Positions 13,634-23,294 of a stretch of DNA of 64,000 bases are shown one piece after another. Both the position numbers and the translations under genes were made by a program. The stretch comes from Parabacteroides distasonis ATCC 8503 (GTDB lineage Bacteria; Bacteroidota; Bacteroidia; Bacteroidales; Tannerellaceae): assembly GCF_000012845.1 (NCBI RefSeq), contig NC_009615.1, forward strand, positions 643,501-707,500. Direction: 5' to 3'. The notes under the pieces were generated by a model that was not told the origin of the DNA, did not search any database, and saw only the letters and a program-made list of their open reading frames with translations. The first letter of the stretch is position 1; the number at the start of each line of letters is the position of its first letter.

Positions 13634-15049
13634 ATGAATAAATACAAACGGTTAGGGAAAAATAGTTTATTGGTATTTGTGGGTTCAATAGGTAGTAAGC
13701 TATTGGCTATCTTAATGCTTCCTTTTTATACGGCATGGCTTTCTGTGGAGAGTTACGGGGATGTCGATTTGGTGAGTACCTATGTCTCTTTGATCATGGG
13801 GATAGTGACCTTGTGTGTGACTGATGCCATTTTCCGGTTTCCACAAGGAAAGGGCCGTGAGGAGCAACGGATACTCTTCTCTTCTGGATTGGCGGTCGTT
13901 TCGCTTTCCCTTGTCTTATTTGGGGGGCTCTATTATGGCTTACTTAAATGGGCTACGGGAGTACGATGGGGGGTATTTGACGCCTATGCTGGATATATCT
14001 ATACGTTGTTGATCTTTAGTTTCTTGCAATTGTATCTTCAGCAATTCTCAAGAAGTATAGATCGGATGTCTGTCTTTGTAATGTCTGGAGTCATCCTGAC
14101 GTTTGTTATAGCGCTCTCTTCGTTATTGTTGGTTCCCAAATGGGGGGTAGACGGTTATCTGATCTCCCAATTGATTGGTTTTGCAGCTTCGATTTCCTAT
14201 ACATCCTTTTCTATGCGCATAGATCGTTATTTGTCTTATTCCTCGATCTCTGTATCTGCAATGAAAGAGATGTTATCCTATTCAATTCCTATGATACCAA
14301 ATGCCACGCTTTGGTGGATATTGGGTACATCCAATCGGTTGTTCCTGGAACATTACCATTCGACTGACTTGGTTGGGATCTTCGCCGTTTCCAATCGTTT
14401 TCCCTCGATTATAACTATGGTGTTCAATACCTTTTTCCTTTCGTGGCAGATTTCTGTACTGGAAGAATTTGAGAAGCCCGGGTTCCGTATATTTTATAAT
14501 CGTATCATGAGACTGTGTTTTGTCTTGTTACTATTGGTGGAGTTCCTCCTTAGTTTGTCAAGCTATTGGTTGATCCGTTTCTTTGCGGACGAAGCCTATC
14601 TCGACGCTTGGCGATATATCCCCTTCTTGGGACTCGCTGCGGTTTTCTCCTCTTTCTCTACGCTGATGGGGACGATGTTTATGGCAACCAAAAATACACG
14701 CTATTTTCTTACTACAAGCCTTTGGGGTGGTCTGTTGTGTCTTGGAATGAATCTTTTGCTGATACCTTTATATGGGATTATGGGGGCTACTGTCTCCTTG
14801 TTGATCGCACATTTTATCATCTTGTATTTGAGAATTATAAAGTCAGATAAATACGTTTATCTAGAGGGCAAAGGTGATTATTTATCTCAAATAGCACTCC
14901 TATTGGGGGCTATCATAGGAATCCTGTTTTTGGATGCCTGGTCTTTGAGGCTCATGTCATTCTCTCTCTTTTTCGCTTTGTTCATACTGTTGAACAAGGG
15001 TTTTGTAAAAGAGGTATTGGATAGTTTGGTTAATATAATAAGAAAATAA
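13634..15049 (+). CDS. Capsule repeat-unit flippase (Wzx-like, MATE/MOP superfamily)
   Basis: A 471-residue polytopic membrane protein with about 12-14 hydrophobic helices. The start MNKYKRLGKNSLLVFVGSIG is typical of the polysaccharide transporter (RfbX/Wzx) family, and the first helices hold SKLLAILMLPFYTAWLSVESYGDVDL. I chose the ATG at 13634 over a TTG at 13610. It should move undecaprenyl-linked repeat units to the periplasm. Its TAA overlaps the start of the next gene (TAATG), so the two are translationally coupled. Confidence 0.9.
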   Translation: MNKYKRLGKNSLLVFVGSIGSKLLAILMLPFYTAWLSVESYGDVDLVSTYVSLIMGIVTLCVTDAIFRFPQGKGREEQRILFSSGLAVVSLSLVLFGGLYYGLLKWATGVRWGVFDAYAGYIYTLLIFSFLQLYLQQFSRSIDRMSVFVMSGVILTFVIALSSLLLVPKWGVDGYLISQLIGFAASISYTSFSMRIDRYLSYSSISVSAMKEMLSYSIPMIPNATLWWILGTSNRLFLEHYHSTDLVGIFAVSNRFPSIITMVFNTFFLSWQISVLEEFEKPGFRIFYNRIMRLCFVLLLLVEFLLSLSSYWLIRFFADEAYLDAWRYIPFLGLAAVFSSFSTLMGTMFMATKNTRYFLTTSLWGGLLCLGMNLLLIPLYGIMGATVSLLIAHFIILYLRIIKSDKYVYLEGKGDYLSQIALLLGAIIGILFLDAWSLRLMSFSLFFALFILLNKGFVKEVLDSLVNIIRK

Positions 15050-16242
15050 TGATATATCCAGAAGTAGTAGTCTTTGCGGGAGGAGCTATTGGAAGTGTGA
15101 TTTCTGCATGCAGGAATATACGGAAAACCTATGGGATTGATACGTATGTAGTTTGCATAAATAGCTCATATCTACAGCCCGTTTTTACTAAGAGTAAGTA
15201 TATTACAGGAGTATTTACATTTGATGGGATTGAGTCTCCTTCTATTTTACTGAGAGAGATGGAGGCATGGTATGCTCAGATGGGATTTGAAATGAGACCG
15301 GTTCTGATCTCAACGACTGATATTTCTTGTATCTATGTGAATACCTTTAGGAATCGGTATGAAGAGCTTTTTTTATTGACATTCCCTTCTGTAGAAATTA
15401 TTGACATATATACATTGAAAGGTTTTGCCGAGGTTGATGCGTCTGAACATGGGTTGAGTGTTCCTAAAAGTAAGCTCGTGAATAATACTGTTGATATGGA
15501 TTTTATAGAACAGGAATTTGACTTTCCAGTTATTATAAAACCAGTCTCTACTAGAAGTGAAGATAAATTGGGATTTAAAACAAAAATATGTGAGCGGGAT
15601 GATTTTAGGTCGTATACTAATTCATTTGTAGAGAATGGCCATCATTTCTTGTGCCAAGAGTACATACCAGGAAACGACAACTCTGTATGGTTCTATTTGT
15701 TTGTGAGGTCTCATTCTGGAAAAGTATTAGATGTAATGGGAGTAAAGACACTTCAGTCTCCTCCGGGTAACGGGATTATGGCTATAGGAGAGACTCAAGA
15801 AAATCCAGAGTTAATGAGGATTTGCAGAGATTTCCTGTCTAGGATTGATTATAAAGGAATTGGAGGTCTTGAGTTTAAATATTTTAATGGTAAATACTAT
15901 TTTATAGAAATGAGTATTCGCATAGATGGTTTTATTTCTATATCCGACTCATTTTTGCCTCTATCCTTAATCGCCTATGAGGATGCTGTAGGTATATTAG
16001 ATGTAGCTAAATATGAATTAACGATTCGAAATGTAAAATATATGGATTTACGATCCACATTATCAGCTCGCTTTTCAGAGCATCGTTATGGGGAATTATT
16101 TAAGGATATATGCCAATTGTTTATATGTAAGTATATGCAGCTCAATATCTTTTATAAAGATAACTGGAAACCATTTGTTTATACATTCGTTTTATCCGTT
16201 AAACACTTATTCGTTAATCTATTTAATAAATTAAAAAATTAA
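15049..16242 (+). CDS. ATP-grasp ligase-like protein
   Basis: A 397-residue soluble protein with an N-terminal Rossmann-like domain (VVFAGGAIGSVISACRNI) and an ATP-grasp core: FPVIIKPVSTRSEDKLGF (ATP-binding Lys), FLCQEYIPGNDNS, GIGGLEFKYFNGKYYFIEMSIRIDG. The usual EINPR metal-binding motif is altered to FIEMSIRIDG, keeping the Glu and an Arg. ATP-grasp enzymes join a carboxylate to an amine; in capsule loci they often attach amino acids to sugar acids or amino sugars. The substrate is unknown. Base composition is distinctly AT-rich compared with upxY. Confidence 0.8.
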   Translation: MIYPEVVVFAGGAIGSVISACRNIRKTYGIDTYVVCINSSYLQPVFTKSKYITGVFTFDGIESPSILLREMEAWYAQMGFEMRPVLISTTDISCIYVNTFRNRYEELFLLTFPSVEIIDIYTLKGFAEVDASEHGLSVPKSKLVNNTVDMDFIEQEFDFPVIIKPVSTRSEDKLGFKTKICERDDFRSYTNSFVENGHHFLCQEYIPGNDNSVWFYLFVRSHSGKVLDVMGVKTLQSPPGNGIMAIGETQENPELMRICRDFLSRIDYKGIGGLEFKYFNGKYYFIEMSIRIDGFISISDSFLPLSLIAYEDAVGILDVAKYELTIRNVKYMDLRSTLSARFSEHRYGELFKDICQLFICKYMQLNIFYKDNWKPFVYTFVLSVKHLFVNLFNKLKN

Positions 16243-16248
16243 GATATA

Positions 16249-17229
16249 ATGCTGAATAGAAAATTGCGGCCTTTTATTTATGGATTGTGTTATTATCTCG
16301 GTATCCTCTCCTTCTTTTACCGGATAAACAGGAAGAAGCAGCGTATCCTTGTTTTCCATCATATTATACCAGATGAATATATGAATAATAGTTTTGAGCA
16401 AGCGATTGTTTGTACGTCTCGTTCACGGTTTGATTGGATGATGTCGATAGTCAATAAGCGTTTTGAGGTGACTACCGAGCTGGGGCGGTCCGGTTCTGTC
16501 ATCATCACTTTCGATGATGGTTATCGGGCAGCATTAATAGCGGATGAGGTATTGGCGAAAAGAACTAATAACGCCTATTTTTTTATGCCTATCTCAAATG
16601 TCGGTTCTTCCATGCCTTTGTGGATTGATCGGATTATGGCGTGGTTCGCTTACGTGCCCGAAGGAGAGTATATGATTGCGAACCGAAAGGTACGGATCGG
16701 AGATTCGTTAAGCAGGCAGCTGGCGTTCTCTTCTTTGATTGATACGTTGTATGAGAAATACGATAAAGATTCTATTATTGAGATGTTGGGAGTGACTTAT
16801 CCTTACGAAGCGCTACCGATTGATCCCGCTTATTTTGACCTCCGCTTTAAGGGGCTGACCGAAGAGGAGCTTTTGATGTTGAAACGGAAAGGACATAAGA
16901 TCGGAGGGCATTCCGTGTGCCATGATATATTATCAATGCTTAATGAACGGGAGTTGCGATTGGACTTTGAGGCTTGTTCCGAGCGGGTAGGACATTTGTA
17001 TAACACGGATTTGTTCGCCTATCCTTATGGTCATAAGCGGGACGTGACCCCCCGTGTCATCAAAGAATGCGCACAATCCGCTTTCGCTTTTGCCGTGATG
17101 AATGAATATAACGCTGAGGCTTCCGAGTACTCGCTGTCGCGTATGAATATTAGCCATTATTACTCCCGCTTTGAGATAGAGGCCTCCTTGTCCGGATTTA
17201 CTCAATGGTTGAAAAAATGGTTGAGATAA
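16249..17229 (+). CDS. Polysaccharide deacetylase family protein (first of two)
   Basis: A 326-residue NodB-homology protein. VIITFDDGYRAALIADEVL at about 83-101 holds the Asp-Asp motif; HKIGGHSVCHDILSML is the His-rich zinc site (usual HTxxHP form altered to HSVCHD), and FAYPYGHKRDVTP is the third motif. There is a hydrophobic N-terminal segment (FIYGLCYYLGILSFFYRI) that could anchor it. The family removes N- or O-acetyl groups from sugars. It directly follows the ATP-grasp gene, which could act on the freed amine, an inference. Confidence 0.87.
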   Translation: MLNRKLRPFIYGLCYYLGILSFFYRINRKKQRILVFHHIIPDEYMNNSFEQAIVCTSRSRFDWMMSIVNKRFEVTTELGRSGSVIITFDDGYRAALIADEVLAKRTNNAYFFMPISNVGSSMPLWIDRIMAWFAYVPEGEYMIANRKVRIGDSLSRQLAFSSLIDTLYEKYDKDSIIEMLGVTYPYEALPIDPAYFDLRFKGLTEEELLMLKRKGHKIGGHSVCHDILSMLNERELRLDFEACSERVGHLYNTDLFAYPYGHKRDVTPRVIKECAQSAFAFAVMNEYNAEASEYSLSRMNISHYYSRFEIEASLSGFTQWLKKWLR

Positions 17230-17321
17230 GAGAGGAAGATCTATCCTTTTGTCTAGCCCGGATTATGTATGTCTTAAGATTTATTTGTAAATCGCTTGTG
17301 GGATTCTAAAAAATAATCATC

Positions 17322-18395
17322 ATGTTATTTACTTATATAATATATAATGCGATACTTTTGTTTGTATTATGGTTTGGGTATCTCGTGAAGATATCATCCA
17401 CCCGGCACACTGAGTACTTTTATAGGACGATTGTATTTTTATCTATCGTAATACCGGCCTCTATCCGTAAAGGGATAGGTACTGATTATTGGGCTTATGT
17501 AGGACTATATGATTGGTATAGGACGAATAGTGATGAGCATGAAATAGGTTTTCAGCTGTTGGGGAAATTGATGAATACATTTGGGTTTAACCATCAAATA
17601 TTTATAGCTGTTTTGGCTATTTTGGCTTTTGCGCCGATTTGCTATTATGTTCCCAAAAGGAAGTTTTATCCGTTTATTGTCTTTTACTTTTTCCTATTGT
17701 TCCCAAGTTGTATGAGTACTAGTCGGCAAGCGATTGCGGTTTCGTTAATAACCTGTGGCCTGTTTGCTTTATATAAGGAAAGAGGTAGATTAAAGTATAC
17801 GCTGTGTACCATCCTCGCATTTTTGATTCACTTTTCATCGGTTCTTTATTTTCCTCTTTTATTCTTGAAAAATATTAGACTATCTGTTACCAAAGTTTAT
17901 TTATTTTTTTGCGTGATATTATTGGCCGTGTCTGGAACGGAGTTGATTGATCGTTTATTCTCACACCCATTATTTATAGATTCTACGTATGGAGTGTATG
18001 CTGAGAATGTTTATAATAGAGAGGCTAGTGTTGGTACTGGGCTGGGGATCATCGCTAATTTGATAATTCCTTTTTTATTCCTTTTGTTAAATCGTAAAAT
18101 ATCTGCTGGATATAGTCATGTAGCATTTTTTGCCATATTGGATATGCTATATATCGGAAGCTATTTGTTGGCTGCAAAAATTCACATTTTTGGCCGTTTG
18201 ATGGGATGCTTTGCCTTTGTTCCCGCATTTTTGGTAGATCCAGTATGTAAGGTTTTGGCTCCGAAGTATCAGAAGTTAATCTTGTTCCTTTTTTTCCTAA
18301 TCTATTTGATCTTGTATGAGAAGACTATTACGGATAGTCAGGTTTACTTAGGCAGTGGATTGGGTATTTCTCCTTACACTACGATATTTGATTAA
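17322..18395 (+). CDS. EpsG-family O-antigen/capsule polymerase (Wzy-like)
   Basis: A 357-residue membrane protein with about 10 hydrophobic helices. The region ASIRKGIGTDYWAYVGLYDW, followed by EIGFQLLGKLMNTFGFNHQ and SCMSTSRQAIAVSLI, is the conserved pattern of EpsG-type polymerases. It should join lipid-linked repeat units in the periplasm. It is very AT-rich and the only polymerase candidate in the locus. Confidence 0.85.
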   Translation: MLFTYIIYNAILLFVLWFGYLVKISSTRHTEYFYRTIVFLSIVIPASIRKGIGTDYWAYVGLYDWYRTNSDEHEIGFQLLGKLMNTFGFNHQIFIAVLAILAFAPICYYVPKRKFYPFIVFYFFLLFPSCMSTSRQAIAVSLITCGLFALYKERGRLKYTLCTILAFLIHFSSVLYFPLLFLKNIRLSVTKVYLFFCVILLAVSGTELIDRLFSHPLFIDSTYGVYAENVYNREASVGTGLGIIANLIIPFLFLLLNRKISAGYSHVAFFAILDMLYIGSYLLAAKIHIFGRLMGCFAFVPAFLVDPVCKVLAPKYQKLILFLFFLIYLILYEKTITDSQVYLGSGLGISPYTTIFD

Positions 18396-18417
18396 TAGAT
18401 GATAATTATTTAATAGA

Positions 18418-19404
18418 ATGATAGACATAGTTTTACTATGGGTAGACGGGAATGATCCTGTCTGGCAGGCGGAGTATGCGAAGTATGCTCCTTGTGTGAA
18501 AGGTGATAAGAGAGAAGTCCGTTTCCGGGATTGGAATAATCTAAGGTTCTTGTTTCGGGGTATCGAGAAATATGCGCCGTGGGTTGGGAAAGTTCATTTT
18601 GTGACATGTGGGCATGCCCCGGAATGGTTGAACTTAGAAGCACCCAAGCTACATTTTGTCAAACATGCGGATTTCATTCCGGCGGAATATCTTCCTACAT
18701 TCAATTGTAATCCCATAGAGATGAATATTCACCGGATCAAGGGATTATCTGATCATTTCATCTATTTTAATGATGATACGTTCTTGATCGATCATGTCGT
18801 GGAAGAGCGGTTCTTCCGTGACGGGTTACCCTGCGACATCGCAGCTCTAAACGCAATGCAGCCTAATAATAGTGGAATAGATCATATCATTTGTAATGAT
18901 TTGATAGTGATCAATAAGTATTTTCCCAAGAAGGACTTGCTTAAGAGGCATCTAGGGAAATGGCTGAACGTGAGGTATGCCAGCCAATGGTATCGAACAT
19001 TGGTTTTATGGCCTTGGAGCTTGCATACAGGCTTTGTCGATCCTCACATGCCTAACGCCTACTTGAAGTCTACTTTCGAGCGAGTTTGGGAGTTGGAGCC
19101 GAAGTTGTTGCGAGAGACCTCCGCGTCTCGGTTCCGTGACATTACGAATGTAAATCAATATCTCATGCGGTATTGGAGGCTTTGTTCCGGAGAGTTCTCT
19201 CCTTACAATGTTTGGAAGGACTCAGAATATGTTGCGATACAAAACGATAATTTGGACTATATATCAGATTTGATACGCAACCAGCGCAAACGAGTGATTT
19301 GTTTGAACGATTCAGACTTGACAGTTGACTTTGAAAAGGCTAAGCTCTCATTGATTAGCGCTTTTGAATCGCTCCTTCCAGAGAAAAGCTCGTTTGAGAA
19401 GTGA
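18418..19404 (+). CDS. Stealth-family capsular polysaccharide phosphotransferase
   Basis: A 328-residue protein with the Stealth conserved regions: CR1 at the N-terminus (MIDIVLLWVDGNDPVWQ), CR2 (RFRDWNNLRFLFRGIEKYAP, HFIYFNDDTFL), CR3 (NSGIDHIICNDLIVINKYF) and CR4 near the C-terminus (NDSDLTVDFEKAKLSLISAF). The family transfers sugar-1-phosphate units and so makes phosphodiester-linked polymers. If active, the capsule should contain phosphodiester-linked sugars. The start ATG at 18418 lies 22 bases after the polymerase gene. Confidence 0.93.
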   Translation: MIDIVLLWVDGNDPVWQAEYAKYAPCVKGDKREVRFRDWNNLRFLFRGIEKYAPWVGKVHFVTCGHAPEWLNLEAPKLHFVKHADFIPAEYLPTFNCNPIEMNIHRIKGLSDHFIYFNDDTFLIDHVVEERFFRDGLPCDIAALNAMQPNNSGIDHIICNDLIVINKYFPKKDLLKRHLGKWLNVRYASQWYRTLVLWPWSLHTGFVDPHMPNAYLKSTFERVWELEPKLLRETSASRFRDITNVNQYLMRYWRLCSGEFSPYNVWKDSEYVAIQNDNLDYISDLIRNQRKRVICLNDSDLTVDFEKAKLSLISAFESLLPEKSSFEK

Positions 19405-19442
19405 TCAGTTAAATAATAGGTGAACCTTATTTTTTTATAACA

Positions 19443-20180
19443 ATGAATATTAAAGAACTAGTTAGGACTGGGATTTTCTTGGTGGGTAGCTTCTTAGGTC
19501 AGAATAGAAGTAGCAGGGTGATCTATTATCATGACATTCATGGCTGTGTGTCGTATACAGATATGTCGACCTCTCTTGACTTGTTTAAGCGGCATGTAGA
19601 GGTTATACGGAAGGCTGGTTTTGAGATTGTCCGAGATATTAAGAGGTCCAAAGGGGAGATACAAATCGCTTTCGATGATGGCTTTCGCGGATTGCTGGAT
19701 TGTGCGGATTGGTTGGTTTCCCAGCGTGTCTATCCCACGGTCTTTATTCCCACTACCTTGATTGGGAAAGAGGGTTATCTGTCAGAGTCTGAGATCATGC
19801 GATTGCATGAGATGGGTTTCAATATCCAGTCACATGGCGTTCGTCACAAAAACATGAGTGCACTGATTGATGAGGAACTTCAAGACGATTTGTGTACTTC
19901 AAAGACTTATTTTGAACGTCTTTTGGGAAAAACGGTCGATAGCGTCTGCTATCCGCAAGGATACTATTCAGACCGAGTTATTTCAGAATCGTTGAAAGCA
20001 GGTTATCAGAAACTTTATATTTCTGTACCGGGGGAATATGACATGGATAAAATGGTGAAACATAGATCTTTTTTTCAGTCGCTATCTCCCATTCAAGCCC
20101 GATTGGCTCTTCATGGAGGGATGGATATACTTGCATCCCATTATCAGAAATTGCATTATAATACGCTACATAGATATTAA
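19443..20180 (+). CDS. Polysaccharide deacetylase family protein (second of two)
   Basis: A 245-residue NodB-homology protein. IQIAFDDGFRGLLDCADWLV carries the Asp-Asp motif, FNIQSHGVRHKNMSAL the zinc-binding SHxxxH motif, and VCYPQGYYSDRVI the Pro-motif. It is shorter than the deacetylase at 16249 and has better conserved motifs. It probably removes an acetyl group from a capsule sugar, perhaps to expose an amine for the acyl module downstream, an inference from order. Confidence 0.88.
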   Translation: MNIKELVRTGIFLVGSFLGQNRSSRVIYYHDIHGCVSYTDMSTSLDLFKRHVEVIRKAGFEIVRDIKRSKGEIQIAFDDGFRGLLDCADWLVSQRVYPTVFIPTTLIGKEGYLSESEIMRLHEMGFNIQSHGVRHKNMSALIDEELQDDLCTSKTYFERLLGKTVDSVCYPQGYYSDRVISESLKAGYQKLYISVPGEYDMDKMVKHRSFFQSLSPIQARLALHGGMDILASHYQKLHYNTLHRY

Positions 20181-20183
20181 TTG

Positions 20184-21200
20184 ATGGATAATACGGAGAT
20201 TTATAGTAAGAGATATACTTCTTCAGACAAAAATGCTTTGGTAAGTTATATAGCGAAGGCCTATCCTTCTCGCAAGGACTTGAGTTCGTTTATCGATTTT
20301 ACTTTATCGTATATGCCGCTAGGAGGGGAGGAGATGTCATTGTTGATTTATAGGGGGCAAGAGATCATCGGAGCAAATATGTTTTTGCGAACGAAGGCTC
20401 GGATCGGTAGCGAAGAGCAAGATATCGTTTGGTCGTATGACACGAAGGTTTTGGATGACTATCGCCAGACAGATGCGGGAACTCTTATTTGTGGAGAGTT
20501 ATTCTCGATTAAGAACCTTTTTGGAGCTGGATTGTCTCAGATATCGATTGAGCTTCAAAGACGGATGCGCTCCAAGTTTATCGCTAAGTCTGTGGCATTT
20601 ATACGGTTTAACCGATATTTGCTTCGATATATTCTTGTGCCCTTTTTCCCTTCGGCACGGAGGCCTATTGTAGGGGATTCCTCCTATCCACCAGAAATAA
20701 AGACACGTTGGGGGAAGTTTCGCCGGCTGGATAAAGCCGGTGACCTAAGATATCCGCAGGGCGGATATTGGAATGACGGACTGATTGAGTTTGATCGTTC
20801 GGTTGGTTTTATGGATTGGCGCTTTTTCACATTGAAAGACAAATATCAGGTGTATGCCCTCGAAGTGGCAGGAGCCGGTTATGATATCTATTTCGCTTGC
20901 AGACAATACGATTCTTTTAAGGGGATTCCACTGCTTTATGTCGTGGATTATCGGTTTGCAATTGGTGATGAAGAAGGGCAAAACGCTATTATAAAAGCTT
21001 CCCTTTCTCTGTCTCGGCAGATGGGTTTCGCTGGGGTTTACATACGCTCCTCCCTACCTGTTTTTTCTCAGCAACTAAAGCGGAATGCTTTTGGGGAGAA
21101 GCAAGGTGGAGCGGACATTGTAGCTCGTTTTAAGCCAGCTACTCAACGGGAATATGCGGTCTTTCATACCTCGGCCGATTCTGATATGGATTTTAAATAA
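20184..21200 (+). CDS. GNAT-like acyltransferase candidate
   Basis: A 338-residue soluble protein from the ATG at 20184. The first half fits a GNAT N-acyltransferase: IIGANMFLRTKARIGSEEQD and WSYDTKVLDDYRQTDAGTLI, where RQTDAG resembles the acyl-CoA pyrophosphate loop Q/RxxGxG/A. The second half has a possible related fold (LLYVVDYRFAIGDEEGQNAI). Family placement is tentative. It sits 52 bases before an acyl carrier protein gene and could transfer that carrier's acyl group to an amino sugar. Confidence 0.6.
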   Translation: MDNTEIYSKRYTSSDKNALVSYIAKAYPSRKDLSSFIDFTLSYMPLGGEEMSLLIYRGQEIIGANMFLRTKARIGSEEQDIVWSYDTKVLDDYRQTDAGTLICGELFSIKNLFGAGLSQISIELQRRMRSKFIAKSVAFIRFNRYLLRYILVPFFPSARRPIVGDSSYPPEIKTRWGKFRRLDKAGDLRYPQGGYWNDGLIEFDRSVGFMDWRFFTLKDKYQVYALEVAGAGYDIYFACRQYDSFKGIPLLYVVDYRFAIGDEEGQNAIIKASLSLSRQMGFAGVYIRSSLPVFSQQLKRNAFGEKQGGADIVARFKPATQREYAVFHTSADSDMDFK

Positions 21201-21252
21201 TTTATTATTAATAGCTTGATTATAAAATAGAACAACTTTAAAATTAGGAAAT

Positions 21253-21483
21253 ATGGAACTGAAAGAATTTATTGAGCATTTTGCGGAACAACTTGATGAG
21301 ACGGATGTAAGCGAGATCAAGCCAGATACAAAATTTCGCGATTTAGACGAGTGGTCATCACTTGTCGCTCTAGGTTTGATGGCAATGATTGATGACGAAT
21401 ATGATATTAGTTTAAAGGCTGATGAAATGCGCCGGGCTAATACCATTCAAGAGTTATTTGATTTGGTTAAAAATAAGCAGTAA
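21253..21483 (+). CDS. Acyl carrier protein, first of two in the capsule locus
   Basis: A 76-residue acidic protein with the four-helix ACP pattern. The phosphopantetheine site is in LDEWSSLVALGLMAMIDDEY, with Ser at about 36 (SSL in place of the usual DSL). It differs from housekeeping ACP (DSLD motif) and belongs to a dedicated set. Its TAA overlaps the ATG of the following dehydrogenase (TAATG). Confidence 0.88.
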   Translation: MELKEFIEHFAEQLDETDVSEIKPDTKFRDLDEWSSLVALGLMAMIDDEYDISLKADEMRRANTIQELFDLVKNKQ

Positions 21484-22232
21484 TGAATTATAATCCATTC
21501 TCAATAGAAGGTAAAACCATTCTCATAACAGGTGCTAACTCAGGTATTGGCATGGCTACTGCTATTGAATGTTCTAAGATGGGGGCAAAGGTTGTGATAA
21601 CTGCACGTAATGAAGAACGTTTGAAGCGAACGTTTAATATGCTTGAGGGGACTGGCCATGCTATGATCATAGCAGATCTTTCAGATTGTGAACAATTGGA
21701 TTATCTTGTTGATCAGCTTCCTGATATTCAGGGTCTTGTGAATAATGCTGGTATAACCGAGACTTGTCCAACACAATTTATAAAGCGTGAGAAGTTAGAA
21801 AAGGTATTGGAAGTCAATACCATCGCGCCTATTCTTTTGACGCAAAAAGTATTGAAAAAAAAGAGAGTTGGAAAAGGTGGAAGTATTGTTTTTACTTGTT
21901 CGATTTCCGGTACTAGTGTGTGTGGGGGGGGAAATGTACTTTATTCAGCATCTAAAGGTGCGGTTCGAGGTTTTGTCATGAATGCTGCCTTGGATTTAGC
22001 TGCAAAAGGAATACGAGTAAATGAAGTATGTCCAGGCATGATTAATACTCACATATTAGATGCTGGAATTATTTCAAAAGAACAACTTGCTGTTGAAGCT
22101 CAGCGTTATCCTATGAAGCGTTTTGGAGACCCAAAGGAAGTAGCTTATGGCATTATCTATTTGCTTTCTGACGCATCGAGCTTTGTGACAGGTTCGGATA
22201 TTGTCATAGACGGAGGATTTACATTACAATAG
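21483..22232 (+). CDS. FabG-like short-chain dehydrogenase/reductase
   Basis: A 249-residue classical SDR: ILITGANSGIGMATAIECS (NADPH site), GLVNNAGITE, the catalytic Ser in SISGTSVCG, and Tyr-Lys in LYSASKGAVRGF, ending VTGSDIVIDGGFTLQ as in FabG. It probably reduces a 3-ketoacyl-ACP to the 3-hydroxyacyl form within the acyl module. It starts within the stop of the ACP gene. Confidence 0.9.
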   Translation: MNYNPFSIEGKTILITGANSGIGMATAIECSKMGAKVVITARNEERLKRTFNMLEGTGHAMIIADLSDCEQLDYLVDQLPDIQGLVNNAGITETCPTQFIKREKLEKVLEVNTIAPILLTQKVLKKKRVGKGGSIVFTCSISGTSVCGGGNVLYSASKGAVRGFVMNAALDLAAKGIRVNEVCPGMINTHILDAGIISKEQLAVEAQRYPMKRFGDPKEVAYGIIYLLSDASSFVTGSDIVIDGGFTLQ

Positions 22233-22235
22233 TTG

Positions 22236-23285
22236 ATGATGAAAACGATAATACCTCATATACAGATAAAGGCGATAACCTCATGGCTGCCCACCAATAC
22301 TATTGAGATGATATCATTCAATAGCTTATATGGCGAAAGTGAGGTGAGGAATATAATAAGAACGACTGGAGTGGAGCGTGTGCGAGTGGCAGACAAGGAG
22401 ATGACCAGTGCCGATATGTGCCAAAAAGCTGCGGAGCATTTAATTGAGAAGGAGAATATAGATAAATCAACCATTGACGGACTTGTGTTTGTTTCTCAGA
22501 CATGTGACTATATCCTTCCAGCCACATCCATCTGCCTTCAAGACCGTTTAGGACTATCCAAGGATACTATTTGCATAGATGTGCACTACGGTTGTTCCGG
22601 ATACATTTATGGATTGTTTCTTGCGGCGACATGGATTAACAGTGGAATGTGCAATAATGTATTAGTACTGGCAGGAGATACAACTTCACGCATGATTAAT
22701 CCACAGGATAAATCTTTACGTATGGTATTTGGTGATTGTGGTACGGCTTCTCTTGTTTGTAAAGGAACTGAGCCGATGGGATTTCATATCCAGTCAGACG
22801 GAAGCGGCGCAGATCGTCTCATAGTTCCTGCCGGTGGTTTTCGTCAGCCAATCACAGCCGAAACTTCAGAGCTGAAATATGACGAAGATAATAACGGACG
22901 TACTCAGAATGACCTTTATATGGATGGTATGGCAATATTCAACTTTGCCATTACCCAAGTACACAAGAATGTCAATGCGCTTCTGGAACTGGTCGGATGG
23001 GAGAGGGAACAAGTGGGACTATTTGCCTTGCACCAGGCAAATAGGTTTATGGTAAACTACGTTAGGAAGAAACTCAAGGCCAGAGCGGAATTAGTTCCCA
23101 TAAACGTAGAGAACTATGGAAACACGGGACCATCAACAATCCCCTTACTCCTTTCTGATGTCTGCCCCCAAGGGAGATATGACCTCTCTAAGGTCGTGAT
23201 GACAGGCTTTGGGGTCGGATTGTCATGGGGGAGCGTAACAGCAAATATGAGTGAAACACATTTTTATGAACCAATAAATAAATGA
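22236..23285 (+). CDS. 3-oxoacyl-ACP synthase III-like ketosynthase (FabH family)
   Basis: A 349-residue thiolase-fold enzyme with the complete catalytic triad: Cys120 (VHYGCSGYIYG), His266 (ALHQANRF) and Asn296 (NYGNTGPSTIP). FabH enzymes condense an acyl-CoA with malonyl-ACP. A second FabH inside a capsule locus, next to two ACPs and two SDRs, points to a short acyl substituent (for example a 3-hydroxyacyl group) made for the polysaccharide; this is inferred. ATG at 22236 or 22239 is possible; a TTG at 22233 is less likely. Confidence 0.9.
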   Translation: MMKTIIPHIQIKAITSWLPTNTIEMISFNSLYGESEVRNIIRTTGVERVRVADKEMTSADMCQKAAEHLIEKENIDKSTIDGLVFVSQTCDYILPATSICLQDRLGLSKDTICIDVHYGCSGYIYGLFLAATWINSGMCNNVLVLAGDTTSRMINPQDKSLRMVFGDCGTASLVCKGTEPMGFHIQSDGSGADRLIVPAGGFRQPITAETSELKYDEDNNGRTQNDLYMDGMAIFNFAITQVHKNVNALLELVGWEREQVGLFALHQANRFMVNYVRKKLKARAELVPINVENYGNTGPSTIPLLLSDVCPQGRYDLSKVVMTGFGVGLSWGSVTANMSETHFYEPINK

Positions 23286-23294
23286 TGACGAAAC

